Shown piece after piece: positions 14,158 to 24,447 of a stretch of 64,000 nucleotides of DNA. Each line of letters starts with the position of its first letter. Position 1 is the stretch's first letter. A model generated the notes under the pieces. The model saw nothing but the letters and a program-made list of their open reading frames with translations, made no database searches and was not told where the DNA came from. The stretch comes from Gibbula magus (Eukaryota; Mollusca; Gastropoda; Trochida; Trochidae). Location of the stretch: the NCBI GenBank assembly GCA_936450465.1, contig OW388296.1, positions 42,636,448-42,700,447 of the forward strand. Reading direction: 5' to 3'. Both the position numbers and the translations under genes were made by a program.

Positions 14158-14224
14158 AGTCGCATAGCCAATTTGGCCGGAAATTATTCTCATTCAAAGA
14201 CAGGCACAAACTACATTTCTTGAG
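14158..14224 (+). repeat. 67-bp monomer fragment, copy 5
   Basis: In phase with copy 4 at +921 bp. It is the last one. After it the sequence follows the 8,661-9,420 version, with the S-type junction and the 11-bp deletion, rather than the 921-bp version. Confidence 0.9.
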
Positions 14225-14370
14225 AGTCGCATAGCCAATTTGGACAAAAATCCCTTAACTTATTTTAAGTCAAAGACGAGCACAAACTACATTTCTTGAC
14301 AGCGAGGCTAATAACTTTCTTCAAACTGCATATTTCAGGACCAAACTTGGCTGAGATGTGCGTTACCTTG

Positions 14371-14381
14371 TGTTCCATTTC
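14371..14381 (+). repeat. 11-bp deletion in monomer core, copy 2
   Basis: Identical junction TGTTCCATTTCC to 8,806, again with CTCTATCCGTC downstream. Here the host monomer is again the CCCTTAACTTATTTTAAG long form. Confidence 0.85.
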
Positions 14382-14996
14382 CGATTTCCTCTATCCGTCT
14401 TCCTTTTAAATCTATATTCACTCATAGAGAGATTCGCATAGTCAATTTGGCCGTAAATTATTCTATGTCAAAAATGAGCACAAACTACATTTTTTGGACA
14501 GCGAGGGTAATAACTTTCTTCAATCTGCATATTTCAGGACCAAACTTGGCTGAAATGTGCATTACCTTGTGTTCTATCAAATGGTTATTTCGGATTTCCT
14601 CCATCTGTCGTACTTTTTAATCTATATTCACTCTTACAGAGAGCCGCATAGCCAATTTGGCAAAAAATCACGGAAATTATTCTAAGTCAAAGACGAGAAC
14701 AAACTACATTTCTTGAGAGCGAGGCTAATAACTTTCTTCAAACTGGATATTTCAGGACCAAACTTGGCTGAGATGTGCATTACCTTGTGTTCTATCGAAT
14801 GGTTATTTCGGATTTCCTGTTTTTGTGTTACTTTTTAATCTATATTCACTCTTACAGAGAGTCGCATAGCCAATTTGGCCGGAAATTATTCTAAGTAAAA
14901 GACGAGCACAAACTACATTTCTTGACAGCGAGGCTAATAACTTTCTTCAATCTGCATATTTCAGGACCAAACTTGGCTGAGATGTGCGTTACCTTG

Positions 14997-15007
14997 TGTT
15001 CCATTTC
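14997..15007 (+). repeat. 11-bp deletion in monomer core, copy 3
   Basis: Same junction TGTTCCATTTCC, but upstream the host monomer is a short AAGTAAAAG form. The deletion has been carried onto a different left half. Confidence 0.85.
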
Positions 15008-16249
15008 CGATTTCCTCTATCCGTCTTCCTTTTAAATCTATATTCACTCATAGAGAGATTCGCATAGTCAATTTGGCCGTAAATTATTCTATGTCAAAAA
15101 TGAGCACAAACTACATTTTTTGGACAGCGAGGGTAATAACTTTCTTCAATCTGCATATTTCAGGACCAAACTTGGCTGAAATGTGCATTACCTTGTGTTC
15201 TATCAAATGGTTATTTCGGATTTCCTCCATCTGTCTTTCTTTTTAATCTATATTCACTCTTACAGAGAGCCGCATAGCCAATTTGGCAAAAAATCACGGA
15301 AATTATTCTAAGTCAAAGACGAGAACAAACTACATTTCTTGAGAGCGAGGCTAATAACTTTCTTCAAACTGGATATTTCAGGACCAAACTTGGCTGAGAT
15401 GTGCATTACCTTGTGTTCTATCGAATGGTTATTTCGGATTTCCTGTTTTTGTGTTACTTTTTAATCTATATTCACTCTTACAGAGAGTCGCATAGCCAAT
15501 TTGGCCGGAAATTATTCTAAGTAAAAGACGAGCACAAACTACATTTCTTGACAGCGAGGCTAATAACTTTCTTCAATCTGCATATTTCAGGACCAAACTT
15601 GGCTGAGATGTGCATTACCTTGTGTTCTATCGAATGGTTATTTCCGATTTCCTGTTTCTGTGTTACTTTTTAATCTATATTCACTCTTACAGAGAGTCGC
15701 ATAGCCAATTTGGCCGGAAATTATTCTAAGTAAAAGACGAGCACAAACTACATTTCTTGACAGCGAGGCTAATAACTTTCTTCAATCTGCATATTTCAGG
15801 ACCAAACTTGGCTGAGATGTGCATTACCTTGTGTTCTATCGAATGGTTTTTTCGGATTTCCTGTTTTTGTGTTACTTTTTAATCTATATTCACTCTTACA
15901 GAGAGTCGCATAGCCAATTTGGCCGGAAATTATTCTAAGTAAAAGACGAGCACAAACTACATTTCTTGACAGCGAGGCTAATAACTTGCTTCAATCTGCA
16001 TATTTCAGGACCAAACTTGGCTGAGATGTGCATTACCTTGTGTTCTATCGAATGGTTATTTCGGATTTCCTGTTTCTGTGTTACTTTTTAATCTATATTC
16101 ACTCTTACAGAGAGTCGCATAGCCAATTTGGCCGGAAATTATTCTAAGTAAAAGACGAGCACAAACTACATTTCTTGACAGCGAGGCTAATAACTTTCTT
16201 CAATCTGCATATTTCAGGACCAAACTTGGCTGAGATGTGTGTTACCTTG

Positions 16250-16260
16250 TGTTCCATTTC
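16250..16260 (+). repeat. 11-bp deletion in monomer core, copy 4
   Basis: Same junction TGTTCCATTTCC. The left half is the short AAGTAAAAG form, as in copy 3. The bases just before it read GATGTGTGTTACC. Confidence 0.85.
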
Positions 16261-17156
16261 CGATTTCCTCTATCCGTCTTCCTTTTAAATCTATATTCAC
16301 TCATAGAGAGATTCGCATAGCCAATTTGGCCGTAAATTATTCTATGTCAAAAATGAGCACAAACTACATTTTTTGGACAGCGAGGGTAATAACTTTCTTC
16401 AATCTGCATATTTCAGGACCAAACTTGGCTGAAATGTGCATTACCTTGTGTTCTATCAAATGGTTATTTCGGATTTCCTCCATCTGTCTTACTTTTTAAT
16501 CTATATTCACTCTTACAGAGAGCCGCATAGCCAATTTGGCAAAAAATCACGGAAATTATTTTAAGTCAAAGACGAGAACAAACTACATTTCTTGAGAGCG
16601 AGGCTAATAACTTTCTTCAAACTGGATATTTCAGGACCAAACTTGGCTGAGATGTGCATTACCTTGTGTTCTATCGAATGGTTATTTCGGATTTCCTGTT
16701 TTTGTGTTACTTTTTAATCTATATTCACTCTTACAGAGAGTCGCATAGCCAATTTGTCCGGAAATTATTCTAAGTAAAAGACGAGCACAAACTACATTTC
16801 TTGACAGCGACGCTAATAACTTTCTTCAATCTGCATATTTCAGGACCAAACTTCGCTGAGATGTGCATTACCTTGTGTTCTATCGAATGGTTATTTCTCA
16901 TTTTCTCTATCTGTGTTACTTTTTAATCTATATTCACTCTTACAGAGAGTCGCATAGCCAATTTGGCCGGAAATTATTCTAAGTCAAAGACGAGAACAAA
17001 CTACATTTCTTGAAAGCGAGGCTAATAACTTTGTTCAAACTGCATATTTCAGGACCAAACTTTGCTGATATGTGCACTACCTTGTGTTCTATCGAATGGT
17101 TATTTCGGATTTCCTCTTTCTATCTTACTTTTTAATCTATATTCACTCTTACAGAG

Positions 17157-17374
17157 AGTCGCATAGCCAATTTGGACAAAAATCCCTTAACTTATTTTAA
17201 GTCAAAGACGAGCACAAACTACATTTCTTGACAGCGAGGCTAATAACTTTCTTCAAACTGCATATTTCAGGACCAAACTTGGCTGAGATGTGCGTTACAT
17301 TGTGTTCTATCGAATGGTTATTTCGGATTTCCTCTATCTGTCTTCCTTTTAAATCTATATTCACTCATAGAGAG
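17157..17374 (+). repeat. Representative long monomer, CCCTTAACTTATTTTAAG sub-type
   Basis: This 218-bp monomer differs from the standard long form around the insert. TTGGACAAAAATCCC is followed by TTAACTTATTTTAAG, where the standard long form has GGAAATTATTCTAAG. The length is unchanged, so these are substitutions on the long background. The sub-type recurs near 5,647, 7,327, 8,179, 8,673, 11,475, 12,396, 13,317, 14,238, 18,446, 19,091, 23,166, 38,806 and 42,416. It is nearly always followed by the S-type junction or belongs to the 921-bp unit, which makes it a good marker of shared ancestry between domains. Confidence 0.85.
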
Positions 17375-17584
17375 ATTCGCATAGTCAATTTGGCCGTAAA
17401 TTATTCTATGTCAAAAATGAGCACAAACTACATTTTTTTGACAGCGAGGGTAATAACTTTCTTCAATCTGCATATTTCAGGACCAAACTTGGCTGAGATG
17501 TGCATTACCTTGTGTTCTATCAAATGGTTATTTCGGATTTCCTCCATCTGTCTTACTTTTTAATCTATATTCACTCTTACAGAG
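17375..17584 (+). repeat. Representative S-type monomer (CATAGAGAGATTCG junction)
   Basis: In this variant the junction CTTACAGAGAGTCG is replaced by CATAGAGAGATTCG (three substitutions). The monomer continues with CATAGTCAATTTGGCCGTAAAT, then CTATGTCAAAAATGAGC and usually TTTTTTGGACAGCGAGGG. The preceding monomer ends in CTTCCTTTTAAATC. The changes abolish both the ACTCT/AGAGT dyad and the CCAA/TTGG dyad of the standard monomer. Other copies lie near 5,849, 8,379, 8,868, 14,432, 15,058, 16,310, 18,649, 19,295, 39,007, 42,617, 47,737, 50,073 and 63,927. Those at 47,737 and 50,073 have ACTCGC instead of ATTCGC. Confidence 0.85.
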
Positions 17585-18019
17585 AGTCGCATAGCCAATT
17601 TGGCCAAAAATCACGGAAGTTATTCTAAGTCAAAGACGAGAACAAACTACATTTCTTGAGAGCGAGGCTAATAACTTTCTTCAATCTGCATATTTCAGGA
17701 CCAAACTTGGCTGAGATGTGCAATACCTTGTGTTCTATCGAATGGTTATTTCTCATGTTCTCTATCTGTGTTACTTTTTAATCTATATTCACTCTTACAG
17801 AGAGTCGCATAGCCAATTTGGCCGGAAATTATTCTAAGTCAAAGACGAGAACAAACTACATTTCTTGACAGCGAGGCTAATAACTTTGTTCAAACTGCAT
17901 ATTTCAGGACCAAACTTGGCTGAGATGTGCATTACCTTGTGTTCTATCGAATGGTTATTTCTCATTTTCTCTATCTGTGTTACTTTTTAATCTATATTTA
18001 CTCTTACAGAGAGTCGCAT

Positions 18020-18234
18020 AGCCAATTTGGCCGGGAATTATTCTATGTCAAAGACGAGTACAAACTACATTTTTTTGACAGCGATTCTAATAACTGTCAT
18101 CAAACTGCATATTTCAGGACCAAACTGGGCTGAGAGGTGCATTACCTTGTGTTCTATTGAATGGTTATTTCGGATTTCCTCTATCTGTCTTACTATTTAA
18201 TATATATTCACTCTCACAGAGAGTCGCATAGCCA
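18020..18234 (+). repeat. Stranded domain-1 type monomer
   Basis: From 18,042 (TCTATGTCAAAGACGAGTAC) for about 190 bp the sequence matches the first bases of the window almost exactly. It includes TTTTTTTGACAGCGATTC, AACTGTCATCAAAC, GGGCTGAGAGGTGC, CTATTTAATATATATTC and CTCACAGAGAG. The visible difference is ATTACCTTG here against ATTAAATTG at about 100. Both neighbours are domain-5 monomers. A single monomer seems to have been moved about 18 kb by gene conversion or exchange, or both are relics of an older arrangement. Confidence 0.8.
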
Positions 18235-19730
18235 ATTTGGCCGGAAATTATTCTAAGTCAAAGACGAGAACAAACTACATTTCTTGACAGCGAGGCTAAT
18301 AACTTTGTTCAAACTGCATATTTCAGGACCAAACTTTGCTGATATGTGCACTACCTTGTGTTCTATCGAATGGTTATTTCGGATTTCCTCTTTCTATCTT
18401 ACTTTTTAATCTATATTCACTCTTACAGAGAGTCGCATAGCCAATTTGGACAAAAATCCCTTAACTTATTTTAAGTCAAAGACGAGCACAAACTACATTT
18501 CTTGACAGCGAGGCTAATAACTTTCATCAAACTGCATATTTCAGGACCAAACTTTGCTGAGATGTGCGTTACATTGTGTTCTATCGAATGGTTATTTCAG
18601 ATTTCCTCTATCTGTCTTCCTTTTAAATCTATATTCACTCATAGAGAGATTCGCATAGTCAATTTGGCCGTAAATTATTCTATGTCAAAAATGAGCACAA
18701 ACTACATTTTTTGGACAGCGAGGGTAATAACTTTCTTCAATCTGCATATTTCAGGACCAAACTTGGCTGAAATGTGCATTACCTTGTGTTCTATCAAATG
18801 GTTATTTCGGATTTCTTCCATCTGTCTTACTTTTTAATCTATATTCACTCTTACAGAGAGCCGCATAGCCAATTTGGCCAAAAATCACGGAAATTATTCT
18901 CAGTCAAAGACGAGAACAAACTACATTTCTTGACAGCGAGGCTAATAACTTTGTTCAAACTGCATATTTCAGGACCAAACTTTGCTGATATGTGCACTAC
19001 CTTGTGTTCTATCGAATGGTTATTTCGGATTTCCTCTTTCTATCTTACTTTTTAATCTATATTCACTCTTACAGAGAGTCGCATAGCCAATTTGGACAAA
19101 AATCCCTTAACTTATTTTAAGTCAAAGACGAGCACAAACTACATTTCTTGACAGCGAGGCTAATAACTTTCTTCAAACTGCATATTTCAGGACCAAACTT
19201 GGCTGAGATGTGCGTTACATTGTGTTCTATCGAATGGTTATTTCGGATTTCCTCTATCTGTCTTCCTTTTAAATCTATATTCACTTATAGAGAGATTCGC
19301 ATAGTCAATTTGGCCGTAAATTATTCTATGTCAAAAATGAGCACAAACTAAATTTTTTGGACAGCGAGGGTAATAACTTTCTTCAATCTGCATATTTCAG
19401 GACCAAACTTGGCTGAAATGTGCATTACCTTGTGTTCTATCAAATGGTTATTTCGGATTTCTTCCATCTGTCTTACTTTTTAATCTATATTCACTCTTAC
19501 AGAGAGCCGCATAGCCAATTTGGCAAAAAATCACGGAAATTATTCTAAGTCAAAGACATGAACAAACTACATTTCTTGAGAGCGAGGCTAATAACTTTCT
19601 TCAAACTGCATATTTCAGGACCAAACTTGGCTGAGATGTGCATTACCTTGTGTTCTATCGAATGGTTATTTCGGATTTCCTGTTTCTGTGTTACTTTTTA
19701 ATCTATATTCACTCTTACAGAGAGTCGCAT

Positions 19731-19743
19731 GGCCAATTTGGCC
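19731..19743. other. GGCCAATTTGGCC perfect odd palindrome
   Basis: One substitution (CATAG to CATGG) extends the usual CCAATTTGG to a 13-bp palindrome with arms GGCCAA/TTGGCC around a central T. Confidence 0.8.
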
Positions 19744-19899
19744 GGAAATTATTCTAAGTAAAAGACGAGCACAAACTACATTTCTTGACAGCGAGGCTAA
19801 TAACTTTCTTCAAACTGCATATTTCAGGACCAAACTTGGCTGAGATGTGCATTACCTTGTGGTCTATCGAATGGTTATTTCGGATTTCCTGTTTCTGTG

Positions 19900-19922
19900 T
19901 TACTTTTTTTTATTTTTTATCT
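19900..19922 (+). repeat. Expanded T-run, copy 1 (+9 bp)
   Basis: The usual ACTTTTTAATC is expanded to an 8-T run, A, a 6-T run, then ATC. This adds 9 bp, probably by slippage or a small duplication of the T-run. Confidence 0.8.
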
Positions 19923-20326
19923 ATATTCACTCTTACAGAGAGTCGCATAACCAATTTGGCCGGAAATTATTCTAAGTCAAAGACGAGAACAAACTACATT
20001 TCTTGACAGCGAGGCTAATAATTTTCTTCAAACTGTATATTTCAGGACCAAACTTGGCTGAGAGGTGCATTACCTTGTGTTCTATCGAATGGTTATTTCG
20101 GATTTCCTGTTTCTGTGTTACTTTTTAATCTATATTCACTCTTACAGAGAGTCGCATAGACAATTTGGCCGGAAATTATTCTAAGTCAAAAATGGGCACA
20201 AAATACATTTTTTGGACAGCGAGGCTAATAACTTTCTTCAATCTGCATATTTCAGGACCAAACTTGGCTGAAATGTGCATTACCTTGTGGTCTATCGAAT
20301 GGTTATTTCGGATTTCCTGTTTCTGT

Positions 20327-20349
20327 GTTACTTTTTTTTATTTTTTATC
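20327..20349 (+). repeat. Expanded T-run, copy 2 (+9 bp)
   Basis: Same expansion as at 19,900, about 427 bp further on. The preceding monomers also share CTTGTGGTCTATCG. The two were duplicated as part of a two-monomer block. Confidence 0.8.
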
Positions 20350-22285
20350 TATATTCACTCTTACAGAGAGTCGCATAACCAATTTGGCCGGAAATTATTC
20401 TAAGTCAAAGACGAGCACAAACTACATTTCTTGACAGCGAGGCTAATAACTTTCTTCAAACTGCATATTTCAGGACCAAACTTGGCTGAGATGTGCATTA
20501 CCTTGTGTGCTATCGAATGGTTATTTCGGATTTCCTGTTTCCGTGTTACTTTTTAATCTATATTCACTCTTACAGAGAGTCGCATAGCCAATTTGGCCGG
20601 AAATTATTCTAAGTAAAAGACGAGCACAAACTACATTTCTTGACAGCGAGGCTAATAGCTTTCTTCAATCTGCATATTTCAGGACCAAACTTGGATGAGA
20701 TGTGCAATACCTTGTGTTCTATCGAATGGTTATTTCGGATTTCCTCCATCTGTCTTACTTTTTAATCTATATTCACTCTTACAGAGAGCCGCATAGCCAA
20801 TTTTGCCAAAAATCACGGAAATTATTCTAAGTCAAAGACGAGAACAAACTACATTTCTTGAGAGCGAGGCTAATAACTTTCTTCAAATTGCATATTTCAG
20901 GACCAAACTTGGCTGAGATGTGCATTACCTTGTGTTCTATCGAATGGTTATTTCCGATTTCTTCTATCTGTGTTACTTTTAAATCTATATTCACTCTTAC
21001 AGAGAGTCGCATAGCCAATTTGGAAAACAATCCCTTAACTTATTTTAAGTCAAAGACGAGCACAAACTACATTTCTTGACAGCGAGGCTAATAACTTTCT
21101 TCAAACTGCATATTTCAGGACCAAACTTGGCTGAGATGTGCATTACCTTGTGTTCTATCGAATGGTTATTTCGGATTTCCTGTTTCCGTGTTACTTTTTA
21201 ATCTATATTCACTCTTACAGAGAGTCGCATAGCCAATTTGGCCGGAAATTATTCTAAGTAAAAGACGAGCACAAACTACATTTCTTGACAGCGAGGCTAA
21301 TAACTTTCTTCAAACTGCATATTTCAGGACCAAACTTGGCTGAGATGTGCATTACCTTGTGTTCTATCGAATGGTTATTTCCGATTTCTTCTATCTGCGT
21401 TACTTTTTAATCTATATTCACTCTTACAGAGAGTCGCATAGCCAATTTGGCCGGAAATTATTCTAAGTAAAAGACGAGCACAAACTACATTTCTTGACAG
21501 CGAGGCTAATAGCTTTCTTCAATCTGCATATTTCAGGACCAAACTTGGCTGAGATGTGCAATACCTTGTGTTCTATCGAATGGTTATTTCGGATTTCCTC
21601 CATCTGTCTTACTTTTTAATCTATATTCACTCTTACAGAGAGCCGCATAGCCAATTTGGCCAAAAATCACGGAAATTATTCTAAGTCAAAGACGAGAACA
21701 AACTACATTTCTTGAGAGCGAGGCTAATAACTTTCTTCAAATTGCATATTTCAATACCAAACTTGGCTGAGATGTGCATTACCTTGTGTTCTATCGAATG
21801 GTTATTTCCGATTTCTTCTATCTGTGTTACTTTTAAATCTATATTCACTCTTACAGAGAGTCGCATAGCCAATTTGGAAAACAATCCCTTAACTTATTTT
21901 AAGTCAAAGACGAGCACAAACTACATTTCTTGACAGCGAGGCTAATAACTTTCTTCAAACTGCATATTTCAGGACCAAACTTGGCTGAGATGTGCATTAC
22001 CTTGTGTTCTATCGAATGGTTATTTCGGATTTCCTGTTTCCGTGTTACTTTTTAATCTATATTCACTCTTACAGAGAGTCGCATAGCCAATTTGGCCGGA
22101 AATTATTCTAAGTAAAAGACGAGCACAAACTACATTTCTTGACAGCGAGGCTAATAGCTTTCTTCAATCTGCATATTTCAGGACCAAACTTGGCTGAGAT
22201 GTGCAATACCTTGTGTTCTATCGAATGGTTATTTCGGATTTCCTCCATCTGTCTTACTTTTTAATCTATATTCACTCTTACAGAG

Positions 22286-22503
22286 AGCCGCATAGCCAAT
22301 TTGGCCAAAAATCACGGAAATTATTCTAAGTCAAAGACGAGAACAAACTACATTTCTTGAGAGCGAGGCTAATAACTTTCTTCAAATTGCATATTTCAGG
22401 ACCAAACTTGGCTGAGATGTGCATTACCTTGTGTTCTATCGAATGGTTATTTCCGATTTCTTCTATCTGTGTTACTTTTAAATCTATATTCACTCTTACA
22501 GAG
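22286..22503 (+). repeat. Representative long monomer (218 bp, 9-bp insert)
   Basis: It is identical in plan to the short form except for AAAAATCAC at 22,307-22,315, placed exactly between TTGGCC and GGAAATTATT. The insert turns GGCCGG into the 10-bp perfect palindrome TTTGGCCAAA (22,300-22,309). Long monomers first appear at 4,367 and are common from there on. Sub-variants at the same site keep the length but change bases: GGACAAAAATCCC (for example 17,168), GGACAAAAATCACGAA (for example 33,914), GGAAAACAATCCC (for example 22,520) and GGCAAAAAATCAC (for example 15,286). Confidence 0.95.
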
Positions 22504-23012
22504 AGTCGCATAGCCAATTTGGAAAACAATCCCTTAACTTATTTTAAGTCAAAGACGAGCACAAACTACATTTCTTGACAGCGAGGCTAATAACTTTCTT
22601 CAAACTGCATATTTCAGGACCAAACTTGGCTGAGATGTGCATTACCTTGTGTTCTATCGAATGGTTATTTCGGATTTCCTGTTTCCGTGTTACTTTTTAA
22701 TCTATATTCACTCTTACAGAGAGTCGCATAGCCAATTTGGCCGGAAATTATTCTAAGTAAAAGACGAGCACAAACTACATTTCTTGACAGCGAGGCTAAT
22801 AGCTTTCTTCAATCTGCATATTTCAGGACCAAACTTGGCTGAGATGTGCAATACCTTGTGTTCTATCGAATGGTTATTTCGGATTTCCTCTATCTGTCTT
22901 ACTTTTTAATCTATATTCACTCTTACAGAGAGCCGCATAGCCAATTTGGCCAAAAATCACGGAAATTATTCTAAGTCAAAGACGAGAACAAACTACATTT
23001 CTTGAGAGCGAG

Positions 23013-23173
23013 GGTAATAACTTTGTTCAAACTGCATATTTCAGGACCAAACTTTGCTGATATGTGCACTACCTTGTGTTCTATCGAAAGGTTATTTCGG
23101 ATTTCCTCTTTCTATCTTACTTTTTAATCTATATTCACTCTTACAGAGAGTCGCATAGCCAATTTGGACAAAA
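23013..23173 (+). repeat. Conversion-like patch of domain-5 sequence in domain 6
   Basis: In the trimer copy that should match 22,368-22,528, the stretch from GAGGGTAATAACTTTGTTC to GGACAAAAATCCC instead matches domain 5 near 17,033-17,180 and 18,950-19,100. It includes TTTGCTGATATGTGCACTACC and CTCTTTCTATCTTAC. Flanking sequence on both sides is normal for domain 6 and register is kept exactly. A tract of about 160 bp with preserved spacing is typical of gene conversion. A double exchange is the alternative. Confidence 0.75.
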
Positions 23174-24447
23174 ATCCCTTAACTTATTTTAAGTCAAAGA
23201 CGAGCACAAACTACATTTCTTGACAGCGAGGCTAATAACTTTCTTCAAACTGCATATTTCAGGACCAAACTTGGCTGAGATGTGCATTACCTTGTGTGCT
23301 ATCGAATGGTTATTTCGGATTTCCTGTTTCCGTGTTACTTTTTAATCTATATTCACTCTTACAGAGAGTCGCATAGCCAATTTGGCCGGAAATTATTCTA
23401 AGTAAAAGACGAGCACAAACTACATTTCTTGACAGCGAGGCTAATAGCTTTCTTCAATCTGCATATTTCAGGACCAAACTTGGATGAGATGTGCAATACC
23501 TTGTGTTCTATCGAATGGTTATTTCGGATTTCCTCCATCTGTCTTACTTTTTAATCTATATTCACTCTTACAGAGAGCCGCATAGCCAATTTTGCCAAAA
23601 ATCACGGAAATTATTCTAAGTCAAAGACGAGAACAAACTACATTTCTTGAGAGCGAGGCTAATAACTTTCTTCAAATTGCATATTTCAGGACCAAACTTG
23701 GCTGAGATGTGCATTACCTTGTGTTCTATCGAATGGTTATTTCCGATTTCTTCTATCTGTGTTACTTTTAAATCTATATTCACTCTTACAGAGAGTCGCA
23801 TAGCCAATTTGGAAAACAATCCCTTAACTTATTTTAAGTCAAAGACGAGCACAAACTACATTTCTTGACAGCGAGGCTAATAACTTTCTTCAAACTGCAT
23901 ATTTCAGGACCAAACTTGGCTGAGATGTGCATTACCTTGTGTTCTATCGAATGGTTATTTCGGATTTCCTGTTTCCGTGTTACTTTTTAATCTATATTCA
24001 CTCTTACAGAGAGTCGCATAGCCAATTTGGCCGGAAATTATTCTAAGTCAAAGACGAGCACAAACTACATTTCTTGACAGCGAGGCTAATAACTTTCTTC
24101 AAACTGCATATTTCAGGACCAAACTTGGCTGAGATGTGCATTACCTTGTGTTCTATCGAATGGTTATTTCGGATTTCCTGTTTCCGTGTTACTTTTTAAT
24201 CTATATTCACTCTTACAGAGAGTCGCATAGCCAATTTGGCCGGAAATTATTCTAAGTAAAAGACGAGCACAAACTACATTTCTTGACAGCGAGGCTAATA
24301 GCTTTCTTCAATCTGCATATTTCAGGACCAAACTTGGCTGAGATGTGCAATACCTTGTGTTCTATCGAATGGTTATTTCGGATTTCCTCTATCTGTCTTA
24401 CTTTTTAATCTATATTCACTCTTACAGAGAGCCGCATAGCCAATTTG

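Larger units (their letters stand above)
10640..14354 (+). repeat. Domain 3: 921-bp HOR (4 monomers plus 67-bp fragment)
   Basis: GTTATTTCTC recurs at 10,701, 11,622, 12,543 and 13,464, and the fragment junction at 11,461, 12,382, 13,303 and 14,224, always 921 bp apart. Using anchors 10,759, 10,977, 11,186, 11,395, 11,462 and 11,680, the unit is 218+209+209+67+218 bp. About four copies are present. Differences are few: TTTCTGCAAAGTGC in copies 1 and 4 against TTTCTTCAAAGTGC in 2 and 3; GGCCTGAAAT in copy 1; CTTGTTTTCT in copy 2. Such uniformity implies recent amplification or assembly copying. Confidence 0.93.
14355..16859 (+). repeat. Domain 4: 626/1,252-bp units with shortened S-type monomers
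   Basis: The diagnostic GATGTG(C/T)GTTACC plus TGTTCCATTTCC occurs at 14,355, 14,981 and 16,233, spaced 626 and 1,252 bp (2 x 626). The 626 bp fits 210+218+209 minus an 11-bp deletion. Each unit carries an S-type junction, then a CTCCATCTGTC monomer, then a long monomer with GGCAAAAAATCACGG and CAAACTGGATATTTC. Between 15,590 and 16,200 three near-identical AAGTAAAAG short monomers are interposed. Confidence 0.85.
16860..20434 (+). repeat. Domain 5: 646/1,274-bp units
   Basis: TTTGCTGATATGTGCACTACC occurs near 17,061, 18,335 and 18,981, giving 1,274 bp (6 monomers) and 646 bp (3 monomers). Each is followed by CTCTTTCTATCTTAC, the GGACAAAAATCCC long monomer and an S-type junction. A foreign domain-1 monomer sits near 18,042. 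The right part (19,500-20,434) holds two 427-bp-spaced copies of an expanded T-run. A GGCCAATTTGGCC palindrome lies at 19,731. Confidence 0.82.

Noticed and set aside
19900..20349. Poly-T stretches as retroelement tails or terminators
   Set aside because: They are +9-bp expansions of the T-run present in every monomer, with satellite sequence directly on both sides.
20827..21079. Opposite-strand open frames overlapping each other over the same monomer
   Set aside because: Both are low-complexity readings of the same satellite monomer and recur with the 645-bp period. Overlapping sense and antisense frames of this kind are expected in a repeat with few stops.
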